The position numbers and the translations under genes were made by a program. From contig NW_003314284.1 in assembly GCF_000143415.4 (NCBI RefSeq), forward strand, positions 1,506,086-1,570,085: 64,000 bases of DNA, written 5' to 3'. The notes beneath the pieces are model-generated. The model had not been told where the DNA came from. It saw only the letters and a list, made by a program, of their open reading frames with translations, and did no database searches. Positions 24,301 to 34,236 of this stretch are shown here, in pieces; the first letter of the stretch is position 1; each line of letters begins with the position of its first letter. The DNA comes from Selaginella moellendorffii (lineage: Eukaryota; Streptophyta; Lycopodiopsida; Selaginellales; Selaginellaceae).

Positions 24301-24990
24301 GATCCCTAGAAACCCATACCTCAAATGCTTTTCTTGAGTTGAAGAATGTCACTTTAGATATTTATGAGCTTCGCATCAATGGGCTAGTAGATAATGGCAT
24401 TGATTATAGCTTGGACTCCATCTCACATGAAGACATTCATCTACTCATCATGGAAAAACTTTGTGGAATTTGCTAGTATTGCCATCTTGTGGAGTTGGCT
24501 AGAGGCATTGCATTTCATCCACAAATTAGAGAGATGTTAAGTTCAAGATTCTATGTGGAAGTTTGAGCTCATAACATTGCTTTTGCTCGGGGCGCTCTCA
24601 GCTGTGGTGTTCATAGTGATGCAGCATGTTGTCAATGTTGGTGTTGAGAGCTAGATCTTGTAGTGTCACTTGTGTGTAGCCGAAACATTGGAGGCTGCTT
24701 AGTTACCGTGGTGTATATTTTAGTTTATTTTATGGTTGATATGCAATAAAATTAATCTTGTATTTATAAATTATAAATATGTTTATAATCTATAATAATA
24801 AGGAGGAGTTTCTGGGCCACCAGACCTAGCCAATGGCAACCATCCGATGGGGGGTAATTATCAAAGGGTTATATCTTTAACCATGTCTTAGCAAATAATC
24901 ACTGATATTTGCTCTCAACCAATGGGAAGTGGCTAATTGCATGGGGCGAGAGAAGAAGGTGTTGTAACACATGTTGCATATAATGTGTTG
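21346..24990. other. AT-rich, repeat-like intergenic DNA with no intact gene
   Basis: About 3.6 kb with no convincing coding pattern. It includes an imperfect tandem duplication at 22938-23255, a G-homopolymer of about 13 at 24113-24125, and two short stretches (near 23480-23550 and 24340-24440) that faintly recall retroelement aspartic-protease sequence but lack an intact active-site triad. Composition is much more AT-rich than in the gene clusters on either side, consistent with old transposon debris. Confidence 0.5.
22938..23255. repeat. Imperfect tandem duplication, unit ~160 bp
   Basis: Unit 1 (22938-23085) and unit 2 (23101-23255) share ordered blocks: gtgttg(t)ctgtgaggag, gtttggagctttctc, tctacttagattttataaga and a following caagagct-like stretch, at a constant offset of about 160 bp. 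Divergence is high enough that it is old. No coding potential is seen in either unit. Confidence 0.6.
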
Positions 24991-25010
24991 ACCATAACTA
25001 CATTTGTCAA

Positions 25011-26140
25011 GTGATGATGGCATCTCTCACATATGAATGGGAGCGCCCTCCACAATTGCAAGTTTGGAGGCTGTGCAGAAAGCATGATAACAATCCCAAG
25101 TATGTCAAGCTACACTCATATGGACCCCTTGAGTGTGTTTTTGAGATGGAAATTGCACTTAAAGAGAACATGGTTAGTGGTATATCAAGTTCTCTTTTCT
25201 TTTCTTTGGTTATGCTAATAAACTAAATATTTTCTATGCAACTAAGCTATGATGACAAGACAATACCCATTCCTTTCAATAGATGCATTCTTGAGTGGGC
25301 AAATGAGTCCTTCTGTCTATGGTTCTCTACAAAACTTCCAAAAGATTTTAAGTTTTACAACATCTATGGCACTTCATGCAAAACTCCATTCCATGTTTGG
25401 TATATGTTCTTTGTTCTTGATAGCTAACTTTCCATGGTGAATTTTTTCCATTGTTTCCAGCTACAGGAGTGAAAAATGCCCCATAGTTGAGCTCAAGGAA
25501 ATTCTCCATACTGAGGTAATGCAAAGTTCTTTCTTAATGCTTATTCAAAGAAACCTTGGACTTTGCAAGCTGATTGACACAGTACCATTTGAGTCTTCCA
25601 AGGTAACCCTCTATTTTTATCACCCGGTTCTGAACTCTACTTTCTTCATAGGTTGATGGGTTCACTGCAACTGCGAGGCACAGGGTTCCATGCAACCATC
25701 GCAGTCTACTAAGATCAAATGGGGTGTTCCTCCTCTTCAAAGACATCCTGGAGATCAAAGATGAAAAAAAGAAGCTTGCAGTTCATGCTGCCCCATACAA
25801 GTCTGACGAAGTGATCAAGAAACAAGCACACTTTTGTCTCAGTGACACCGCCATCTCCCACAAGAACAGTGCATGGGACGCAAACTCCAAGGACAGCCAA
25901 AACTACAACAGTGGTAGCGAGAGCAAGGACAACACCAAAAACTCAGTAGTGCTCACCATCAACACCTAGGATGCTAGAGCTATACCTTACAAGCCACACA
26001 AAGGATTCAAGCTCCATCACCTCAGCATTTCTGTTGCTGGTGTTGCAAAAGGAAGTGATCAAGAAAAGGCTGCCATCACAGTGGAGATAACTATGGCTTC
26101 CACCATTGCCAAGCTCATAACATTGTACAATATGTAAAAA
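25011..26140 (+). other. Possible gene or gene relic of unknown family
   Basis: Successive plus-strand open stretches with intron-like gaps: 25011-25172 (starts MMASLTYEWERPPQLQVW), 25236-25400 (contains IPIPFNRCILEWANESFC), 25464-25515, and 25655-25969 (contains RVPCNHRSLLRSNGVFLLF and a Ser/Asn-rich tail). Beyond the TAG at 25967-25969 the same frame stays open and protein-like for about 50 codons (HKGFKLHHLSISVAG), suggesting a nonsense change. I do not recognise the family. It may be a lineage-specific gene or part of a transposon. Confidence 0.35.
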
Positions 26141-26487
26141 TATGGCAAAATACTATTTAAATTCTGTCAAAGTGATGTTTATGTCTTCTTTCCCAAGGTT
26201 TAGGCAGCTTTTAGGTTGAGATAATTCGCTTCAATTGGGAATAGGTATCATGCTTCCATTTTGTGGAAGAAAAAAAATCTCACCAAGACTTTTTCTTTTG
26301 TTATCCAATGGGAAAAGAAGAACAAATGCAAACTAAACATCATGATTAGTATAGTGCATTGTATTAATTTTAGCACTAAATTTATCCTTGCTAACTTTTG
26401 CTAGGCAAGTGTTCAATTGTATTAATAAATAATACTAAACATGAATTATTAAGCAGTAAACTAACCTTCCTCAAAAACCATTTTACG

Positions 26488-27443
26488 TTATTGTGAGTCT
26501 TCTCGGTGTTTCTGTGGTAGCCATCGACGCACTTCTACTTCCTCCACTGTTATTCGCTCCAAATACGTTGGAGAAGACAGATCATGGCCCATGTCAACTA
26601 TGATGTACAGCACCAACAGTGTCTGCAAGCTCGATTGACATGTGTGAGAGCGGATTTTGCTTGAATGATCGTCTCACCTTTGCTACACTGCCACACAACC
26701 GGGTCATACCTTGAACATCCGTCCATGAAGCCAGCCTGCTCTGGGGATCATCTGCCGGGATAACAAGAACTGCATAGCTGCAAGACCACCTTTTGTCACA
26801 AACGGGAGAGCAAAAGCTTCCAATAACTGCGTACTCTGAATGCACCAAAGTCGGGTGGTGTCTGTATGCCATGAAATCGGCTCCATACTGTGGACCAGGA
26901 CGAACAACCCATCGCTTGTTCCTTAGGTGAGAGTAAGCCTTGTACATCTTCACAAACTCCCTGTTGAATTCTTGCATCAAGCACCACAATTGCTCGAGTG
27001 TAAGATCCACACGGCCCTGCAAAGCATAGGACACACAAAGGAACAAAGAGATGAGAGCAAGCAAAGAGGAGCTAAACCTGTGAGCTTTGGCGATGGACGC
27101 GAAGGCAATCTAGCTCGTAGCTCAAGTAGAAAACTTCCTCAAGCATCAGCTGAAAGACGTGTGTAGTCGCCAAATCCTCGCCATCTCCACGACGATCCGG
27201 AGCTGGCGATCACAACACTGGCACTAAAGCTCTGGAAATCACACACTCACTCGAGAGCACATCCGATCCAAAGCCTGTAGCGCAGAGAAGGCGAGCTTGC
27301 TGACAATTCGCCACAAGCGTCCCCCCGGAGGCGCTCAATGCGCACTCTAGACGCGCCGGCCATCGCCTGATCTCGTCATACAATCCAGACAGCGGCGCCG
27401 CCTCGGCCACCGCTTTCGCCCCTCTCCCCTTCCATCGGCTCAT
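26488..27443 (-). CDS. SEN2: tRNA-splicing endonuclease catalytic subunit SEN2-like
   Basis: Cuts introns out of pre-tRNAs in the nucleus. Exon 1 starts at 27443 (MSRWKGRGAK). The next exon contains THVFQLMLEEVFYLSYELDC, and another contains DLTLEQLWCLMQEF. The catalytic region has the triad: Tyr in PGPQYGADFMAYR, His in HPTLVHS and Lys in LCGSVAK. An intron interrupts the region just after LVHS (about 26776-26827), rejoining at YAVLVIP. The final exon, after the Lys, runs from TLLVLYIIVDMG to a TAA at 26488-26490; its RWLP end matches the family C-terminus. Reading straight through the last intron gives a misleading stop at 26594. The start codon is 40 bp from the divergent O-fucosyltransferase gene. 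Confidence 0.85.
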
Positions 27444-27483
27444 CGCATAAACCCTAACAAGTAAGCTTCATTTGAATGTAGCT
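27444..27483. promoter_or_regulatory. 40-bp divergent start region, SEN2 / O-fucosyltransferase-like
   Basis: Start codons on opposite strands are 40 bp apart. Transcription start sites must lie inside this gap or inside the neighbour's coding region, unless alternative starts or 5' introns exist. No TATA box is visible. Confidence 0.5.
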
Positions 27484-29820
27484 ATGGCGGAGGCGTGGCG
27501 GAGTGGAGGCAGCGCCGTGGCGGCGGCGGCGATCGCGAGATCTGGCGCCGCCGCGAGGCAGTCGCTGCTGGCGGCCGATCCGCCGTCGATGAAGAAGCAG
27601 CAGGCGCCGCAGCACAACCCCCAGGGCTACATTGCTCGCGTTCTTCACGCGTTCCAGTCGCTGCCAGGGTTTTTGTCGAGGATCGTGTCCAGGGAGGGCG
27701 AGAGCTCTTCCTCGGAGTCGGAGGGATCGCTAGGTGCGAGGGTTTTGGCACGGCGGGGCTGGATCGCCGTGGCCGTGTCCTTGGCTCTTCTCGGGCTCTT
27801 GTTCTTTTGCTTGCCTCTTGCGTGGGACCATTTGGTAAGATAAACAATATCCATGCTCGCTACGTAGTCTTATAGATTGTTTATTTCTCTTCTGCTTTGG
27901 TTTAGAATCGTCCATATCTCTGTCGGAAGGATGGTGTGATGCTGCATTGTCCACCGGTAAGCTTTCATCTTTGATCTCCATCTTTCCAGCTTAAGAACCA
28001 AAAAATTGGAAATTTTTGTGAAGGTTTCGGACACGCCTTCTTTGTGGCACAATCCAAAATCTGCAACTAAGTCGTGGCGACCTTGCGCCGAGGAGCGAGC
28101 TTCTAACCACATTGGTTCGTTCGCTTCTTTTCTTTGTTAGTTCTTTTGCTTTCCTGTGTCTGATTCAAGCGCTCTTTCTTTTGTATAGTGCCTCTAGCGG
28201 AGGATGAAACAAATGGTTACCTCGGCATCCATGCCGAAGGAGGACTAAATCAACAGCGCATTGCGGTTAGTTGTTTAACAGCAGTTATAGTATGTGTTTC
28301 AAGAGCTCCATAAAATTTGCAGATTTGCAATGCTGTTGCTGTTGCAAGGATCATGAACGTGACGCTCATCATCCCGTTGATGAAGCAGGACCAGATATGG
28401 AAAGACAAAACGTAAGTTGTGCGCTCCTACTATTATCAAAGTCCGTCTGATTGCACACGAATTCCAGGAACTCCTAAGTTAAAGCTTCTGCATGCAGGCG
28501 GTTTGAGGACGTCTTTGACGTGGATCATTTTATAGAGTCCCTCAAAGATGATGTGCGGATTGTGAAAGACATACCGTCGTGGTTGCCGGATAAAGGCGAT
28601 TTGTATACTAGCCTCAAGTAAGCCCGGTTTCACCTTTCTTGTTTTTATAGCGAATTTGCGAATTTGACTTTCAGGAGGACTGTTAAGAACATCCCCAAAT
28701 ATGCATCGGCACAGTGGTATTTGGACAACGTTTTGCCTCGTATCAAAGAGAAAAGAGTGATGGCTCTAAAGCCTTTTGTCGACAGGCTTGGGTAAGCGTC
28801 ATTTGTACTATGTTGTGTATGTTTCTACCATCTGTGTTTCATGCTGTCAGGTATGATAATGTGCCAGCTGAAATCAACAAGCTGAGATGCAGGGTCAACT
28901 ACCACGCTTTGAAGTTTTTGCCTCATATAGAAGAAATGGCGGATGTCCTAGTTTCCAGGATGAGAAACAGAACGGGCTTATTGAAGCCGTATATGTAAGT
29001 CGCGTCATCCCACTACTTGGCTTCCTGTAACGCAGCATTTCAGGGCCTTACACTTGCGATTCGAGAAGGGAATGGTCGGACTTTCATTTTGTGATTTTGT
29101 TGGTAACCGCGAAGAAAAAGCAATGATGGCTGCTTACAGGAAGAAAGAATGGCCTCGCAGGTTCAAGGTAAGCCGTCTTTGCTTTTGTGTTTAGCTCATC
29201 CAATCCTTCCTCGTTTCAGAACGGGTCACATTTGTGGCGTCAAGCTCTACTGAAAAGAAAAGAGGGAAGGTGTCCACTCGAGCCCGCAGAAGTTGGCGTG
29301 GTTCTCATGGCCAAGGGGTATCCAAAGGAGACGCAGATTTACGTCGCGTCGGGCCAAGTTTACGGCGGTGAGAATCGCATGTCCCCGCTACGAAACATGT
29401 TCCCAAACTTGGTAAGTTCTTCCAGAGTTTGTAAATTTAAAATGGTTTTCCTTTTCACAGGTGAGAAAAGACGATCTAGCAACGAAAGAGGAACTCAAGC
29501 CATTCAGACAGCACGTCACCAGCCTCGCTGCTCTCGACTTCCTGGTGTGCGTCAAGTCCGATGTCTTCGTGATGACGCACGGTGGAAACTTTGCCAAGCT
29601 CGTCATTGGTACCAGGAGATACATGGGACACGAGCTCAAGTCCATCAAACCGGACAAGAGCCTCATGGCCAAGGCGCTGGGCGATCCCACGCTGGGATGG
29701 CCGGCCTTCGTGGACCAGGTTGCCTCCACTCACGAGTTCCGGACGGGTTTACCCGAGCCGACGTTTCCAGGATTTGATATCTACGAGAACCCGCTAAGCC
29801 ACTGTATGTGTAGAGCTTGA
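27484..29820 (+). CDS. Plant O-fucosyltransferase family protein (GT65/GT106-type), type II membrane
   Basis: Golgi glycosyltransferase of the large plant DUF246/O-FucT family; the exact acceptor cannot be read from sequence. A cytosolic N-terminus of ~90 residues precedes one transmembrane anchor (GWIAVAVSLALLGLLFFCLP, ~92-113). Eleven or so exons follow. Family motifs are GYLGIHAEGGLNQQR (GDP-fucose-binding N-box), RIMNVTLIIPLM, YHALKFLPHIEEMAD, LHLRFEKGMVGLSFC and the C-terminal DVFVMTHGGNFAKLVIG. The last exon (29461-29820) is long and ends TGA. I chose the ATG at 27484. The stop codon directly abuts the stop codon of the convergent LpxA gene, with no base between them. Confidence 0.9.
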
Positions 29821-31645
29821 TCAAGGAATATCAATCGCATTGTCTATGATTCCAGTTACTTGCCGAAACTTACACAGGCCTCTTCGATTCTCTCCGAAAC
29901 AATCCCGGACAGACTTGATCATCTGAAGAACTACCTCAACCTTGGAAAGCTTTGCATCCAAGTCCTGCCAAAGCCAAAGTTCATGAAATCAACAAGAAAC
30001 CACTATTCCAACTGAGAAAAATAAACGGCTCACGAGAATGGCAAGTCGGTCGTCGATCCCTCCAGCATTTTCATCACTGTTCACGAAAAGCCTTTGATAA
30101 GCTCGCCTCAGGCTGTTCACCTGAGAACAAAAGAAAGGAATTACAAAACCAATGCAGGAAAGAAGTTTTTAAGAGAGTACCTCGATCTCGGAGAATCCAC
30201 GCCGTCTCAGTCCTTCCAGATTAAGTCCCCGAAGCTCTGCACGATTCCCAGCAACCATCATATACATTGGAACATCTCTGTCCACCTGATGTAGCAAAAA
30301 CATACAGTTTTGGTGAAGATCTTGATAGGTGATTAAAAAAACAATGCGGATCATTTACCATGGAACCGCCTGCCAAGAAGGAGTAAGAGCCGATGTGACA
30401 AAACTGATGCACTGCCGCTCCTCCTCCTGTGTGGATACAATTCTAAACCAAAACTTTTAAGCGTCGCGAAAAACTAGATCGCTACCTCCACCACGACGTG
30501 ACCGCCTAGAAGAGTACCATTTGCCAGAATGTTGCTGTTACCGAGCTTGACGTCGTGTGCAATGTGACAGGCTCCCATTATAAGATTGCTGTCGCCAATT
30601 ATCTGAAAGATAAAAGAACTTCGAATCAAACCTGAGTTCTTGGGACAAGAGAAAATAACTTTTTCGAATCAAACTTGAAGTTTGAGGATACAACGTACCG
30701 TGCTATCGGTGCTTTTGGACGATCTGTGAACGCTGGCGTGCTCCCTTATATCGTTATTATCGCCTATTCGAAGAAAGCACTCGTCTGCATCCTGGAATAA
30801 AAGTCTTAATGGAGAAGAACAAGAGCTTGGATGTTTACTTTGTACTTGAGATCTTGGCACTTCACTCCGACTACCGCATAACAGCCGATGCTGTTATTCT
30901 TCCCGATGACCGTCTCACCAGGAATGTCAGCTCCAACTATTGCTCCCCTGTGATCAATGGAAGACAGAGAAAAAGAGAAATGACGTTTATGAAAAGAGCG
31001 TTTCGTTGCAACGCACGGGAAGAGCGTGGAGTTGTCGCCAATGTGAGTGTTTCCAAAGATGTGGCTGTTTGGGTGGAGTGTGCAGCCACTGCCAAGCTTT
31101 GCACCGGGACCAACGCTGCAAAATGGACCAATACTCACGTACTGCACACGTCCAGAAACTTAAGATAAGTAGAACTGAGAATCACCACAAATTCACATCA
31201 CCAAGAAAGAATTGCACGGGAAACTCACGAAGAACACCACAAACCACTTGGAACTTAGAAACCACGAGAAAGACAGACAAACAGATGGAACTTACCTCAC
31301 CGATGGTAGCTTGAGAGTGAACAATGGCTGTCGGATGGACCCTGGAGCTTCCTGGTGATGGTAGCAGAGAAGGCTCAGAGCTAGAAATCCCAGAATTTTG
31401 CCTGAAAGCGACTCAAATCAGTGGCTCATGGGATTGAGTTACTCACAGATCATCCCTGCTCGTACTATGGATCATCTAAGATAAAAAAAATAATCCAGAA
31501 CTCAAGCAACCAAAAGCGATCACCATACCTCAAATCGACATCGTTTCGCGATGCTATTGAATGCGGTGCTTGCGGCGGGTGGCGCCAAAGGGAATGGCAG
31601 CAGCTGCGCACGGATCCGCCGGGAGGAGCGACGAATCCACAGCAT
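29821..31645 (-). CDS. LPXA: UDP-N-acetylglucosamine O-acyltransferase (LpxA-like), mitochondrial
   Basis: Transfers a hydroxyacyl chain from acyl-carrier protein to UDP-GlcNAc, the first step of lipid A biosynthesis; plants keep this pathway in mitochondria. Start at 31645 gives an Arg-rich leader ([14 protein letters not shown]) suited to mitochondrial import. Exons then show left-handed beta-helix hexapeptide repeats ([33 protein letters not shown]), the conserved block [20 protein letters not shown], the catalytic-His block [20 protein letters not shown], then [16 protein letters not shown] and [20 protein letters not shown]. The C-terminal helical part reads LRRAYQRLF, then [20 protein letters not shown] before TGA at 29821-29823. 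The retention of the catalytic His suggests an active enzyme. It is convergent with the O-fucosyltransferase gene and divergent from ISD11. Confidence 0.92.
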
Positions 31646-31720
31646 TCCCTCCCAGCCAGTTAAAACAAGTAAAACCCAAGAACCCTAAATTCTAGGGTTT
31701 ATGCTACAGGACGCGACGCG
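31646..31720. promoter_or_regulatory. 75-bp divergent promoter, LPXA / ISD11
   Basis: The two ATGs are 75 bp apart on opposite strands. The segment contains tctagggttt, a telobox-like sequence (AAACCCTA type) often found in promoters of plant housekeeping genes. Shared regulation is inferred from geometry. Confidence 0.5.
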
Positions 31721-31972
31721 ATGGATCCCGCGCAGGTGCGCGCGCTCTACCGGGGTTTCCTGCGCGAGGCGCGCAAGTTCACGGACTACAATGTGCGCGA
31801 GTACATCAAGCGCCGATCCAGGCAAGGATTTCGCCAATCCGGCAATGCGGCAGAGGCATTTGCGACCGGTAAGGAGCAGCTCGAGGTAGTGAAGCGCCAG
31901 ACGGTGGTGTACTCGCTCTATGCTCCTAGCCTCAAGAACGTGATGGAGATCGGCAAGGCCAGGAAAGCTTGA
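31721..31972 (+). CDS. ISD11: LYR-motif protein ISD11/LYRM4, iron-sulfur cluster assembly
   Basis: Small mitochondrial protein that stabilises the cysteine desulfurase NFS1 together with mitochondrial acyl-carrier protein. The single exon gives 83 residues, the usual size. The LYR motif lies at the N-terminus (QVRALYRGFLREARKF), followed by the conserved TDYNVREYIKRRSRQGFR segment. The C-terminal helix is Lys/Val-rich. No cleavable presequence is apparent, as is normal for LYR proteins. It is divergent from LPXA, whose product also depends on acyl-carrier protein. Confidence 0.9.
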   Translation: MDPAQVRALYRGFLREARKFTDYNVREYIKRRSRQGFRQSGNAAEAFATGKEQLEVVKRQTVVYSLYAPSLKNVMEIGKARKA

Positions 31973-32069
31973 AACGAGTGGAAAAGTCTGGTTTTGATCT
32001 TCAGTGTGTTCTTTCCTTGCCTGTAATCAATGCAGTCGCTTCTTTCGCTTGATCTTTTGTTTCCTTTGC

Positions 32070-32309
32070 GCTTGCATGCTTTACAGGATGTTCGATCGAA
32101 AGTCTCTGGATTTTCGTTTATACAATGAGAGAAAAGCTCGCCTTCCAGGCAAGTCACAGCTTTTATCTTTCTTTCTTTCTTTCTTTCTTTCTCTCTTTTT
32201 TCTCGAACAGTGCTTGCATGCTCTACACAGGACGCTCGATCGAAAGTCTCTGGTGTTTCGTTCCTCCAACGAGAGAAAAGCCCGTCTTCCAGGCAAGGCA
32301 CAGTTTTTT
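32070..32309. repeat. Imperfect ~95-bp duplication separated by a CTTT tract
   Basis: Copies at 32070-32164 and 32212-32309 share gcttgcatgct, tcgatcgaaagtctctgg, gagagaaaagc and cttccaggcaag in the same order and spacing. Between them is a (cttt)n run, so replication slippage is a simple explanation. Confidence 0.75.
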
Positions 32310-33534
32310 CCTTGTGTCTTTTTTCTAGGCCACTGCTCAGCTTGTTTTCACTGCAGGAGCTCCGTGATTCCCTTCAAACGAGCGCCTCTACATTAGCCTG
32401 CGTAAGTGTGCTAGCTTCTATTTTTCTATGGAGAAAGAAGCAAAAGGCCAATCCACTAACCTTGGCGTCTTTGTTCCGTGTCCTTCCGGATTTGATAACT
32501 GGATCGATTGACCACAGACGAGATTCTGGACACGTTGCAAGTATGAAAACAGCGCAGGACTTCCTTCTCTCTTGTTCTAGTCAATCACTTCCTCCACTTC
32601 AGTTTTGCAGTTCTTCCATCGTAGTACTCTCCTGCAATAAGCACACGAACAAAGCATCAACCAGTCCAGAATTTTCTTCGCACCGTGACACCAATCATCA
32701 AACACCTGAGTGATTCCACTCCACTCTCGCCGGGAAAAAAAGAAAAAAAAAGAGAGGAGAGAGATCCGTCCATCATCCATCCATGCCAGACTTAAAACGC
32801 CACAGGTAATATGCGCACTTTCGCCGTTATAATAATTTCTTTCGTCCTGGATTGATTCCCTCGCATATTCAGGCTTGCCAGATCTTTTCCTTTACATAGG
32901 CCAGCTACACGTGCAAGCGATCCGAATATTCAACGGTCAAACGCGGAACAAAATCTCCATCCCACGCACAGAACACGGCAACGGTCAAACTTCTCTTCCA
33001 TTGGTTGGTTTTGTTTTTCCATTTCTTTTTGTTTTTATAGGAAAAATTTTTTTTTTTCTTGGTTGCTTGCCTTTGTTCTTCTGGTTCTGGTCCACCACCA
33101 CCATCATTTCCAGGGACCAAAATGACAGTCACAACAACATGTCCCCCATTTTTTGGCTTTGTTTTTGAGCCAAACCCCTCTCCCTCCTTTTTTTGTGACT
33201 TGTGACCCCAACAACAAGGAGAGGGAGGGGTCCCCTTGTTGGCATTTGTAGTGGCCATACAGCTCAAGAAGCAAGGAAGTAAAAAAGAGAGGAAAGCAAA
33301 ACAATCGTTTTACAGAGTGTAACCTCAAAAATCTACTAGCTCCAATATGTCTTTTGTTTGCCTAGCTATCAATTTTTTCGCTGTGGCTGGACAGCCATCC
33401 CCTTCACACTTGTTACCAAGCAAGAAAGAAGCAAGCAGCAGCATTCCAGAGGGCTTTGACCTTTCACTGAGCTTGGACTGGGACCATCCTCTGGCAAAAT
33501 CACCACAAAAAATACATTGCCAGAGTGAGAAGCA

Positions 33535-33554
33535 CACACACACACACACACACA
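33535..33554. repeat. CA microsatellite
   Basis: About ten CA units in the intergenic region downstream of ISD11. No associated gene. Confidence 0.8.
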
Positions 33555-34236
33555 GAAGTCTTGAGCCCACAAACACACAAATTTGCTGATGCCACTACTC
33601 CCACCCAGAAAAAAAAAGAAGAAAAAAAAAGAACATTACATGTGGCATGACAAAAAGATTAGGTGTGACACACACTTTCTGTTTCCTTCCCACAAATAAT
33701 CTCACACCAAGAAGAATCTCTCTCTGATTATTATTCAGCCATGCATCCATCACCAGGTAGGCCTAAGCTTGTTTTGTCTTCGGATTTCAGCTAATTGCAT
33801 TACAAGCGACAAAGACAATGCTGTATTTGCAGCTTCCAAAAAGATCTCTTGCTACTGTTTCTGCAGCTGCTGCGCTGGTGCTGCTGGCCTGTGTGCTGTG
33901 TGCTCTCTCTGCTGTCAAAAATATATTGACACAATATATACACCATGGTGTTGGAACATGGATAAAGAAGAAAATCTCAAGAACCTCACCCAAGACTAAA
34001 AGCTGGCCAACTAGTACGTAGTGTAGTTTGCGTAAAACCCCCAAAATCACAAAAACAGCACGGAAAAAACAACCCTCCTCCCTCCCTATAATCGCTTAAA
34101 ATGTACGGTGTGGGCACGTAGATAGTAAAAGTACCGGCATTGCATTGCGGTTCTCGGTCGGTCTCTTGAGCACTGGCGGCATACCGCGCGGTGTGCCGCT
34201 GGCCGTTAGCTAGAGCTGGGCGCGTACCGCCATCGC

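Larger units (their letters stand above)
31973..34236. other. Intergenic region with simple repeats
   Basis: About 2.26 kb between ISD11 and the U-box gene. It holds a ~95-bp imperfect duplication (32070-32309), CTTT repeats (32165-32200), several A-rich and T-rich runs and a CA repeat (33535-33554). Open frames here are low-complexity and not supported as genes. The U-box gene 3' UTR should lie at its right end. Confidence 0.6.

Noticed and set aside
23480-24440. Retroelement aspartic protease
   Set aside because: Two faint resemblances only; the active-site D-T/S-G triad is not intact in either and no neighbouring reverse transcriptase was found.
26594-26700. SEN2 ending at an apparent stop at 26594
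   Set aside because: This comes from reading through the last intron; splicing after the catalytic Lys gives a family-like C-terminus ending at 26488.
32590-33600. Short open frames between ISD11 and the U-box gene
   Set aside because: Low complexity and overlapping simple repeats; no signal of selection or family match.
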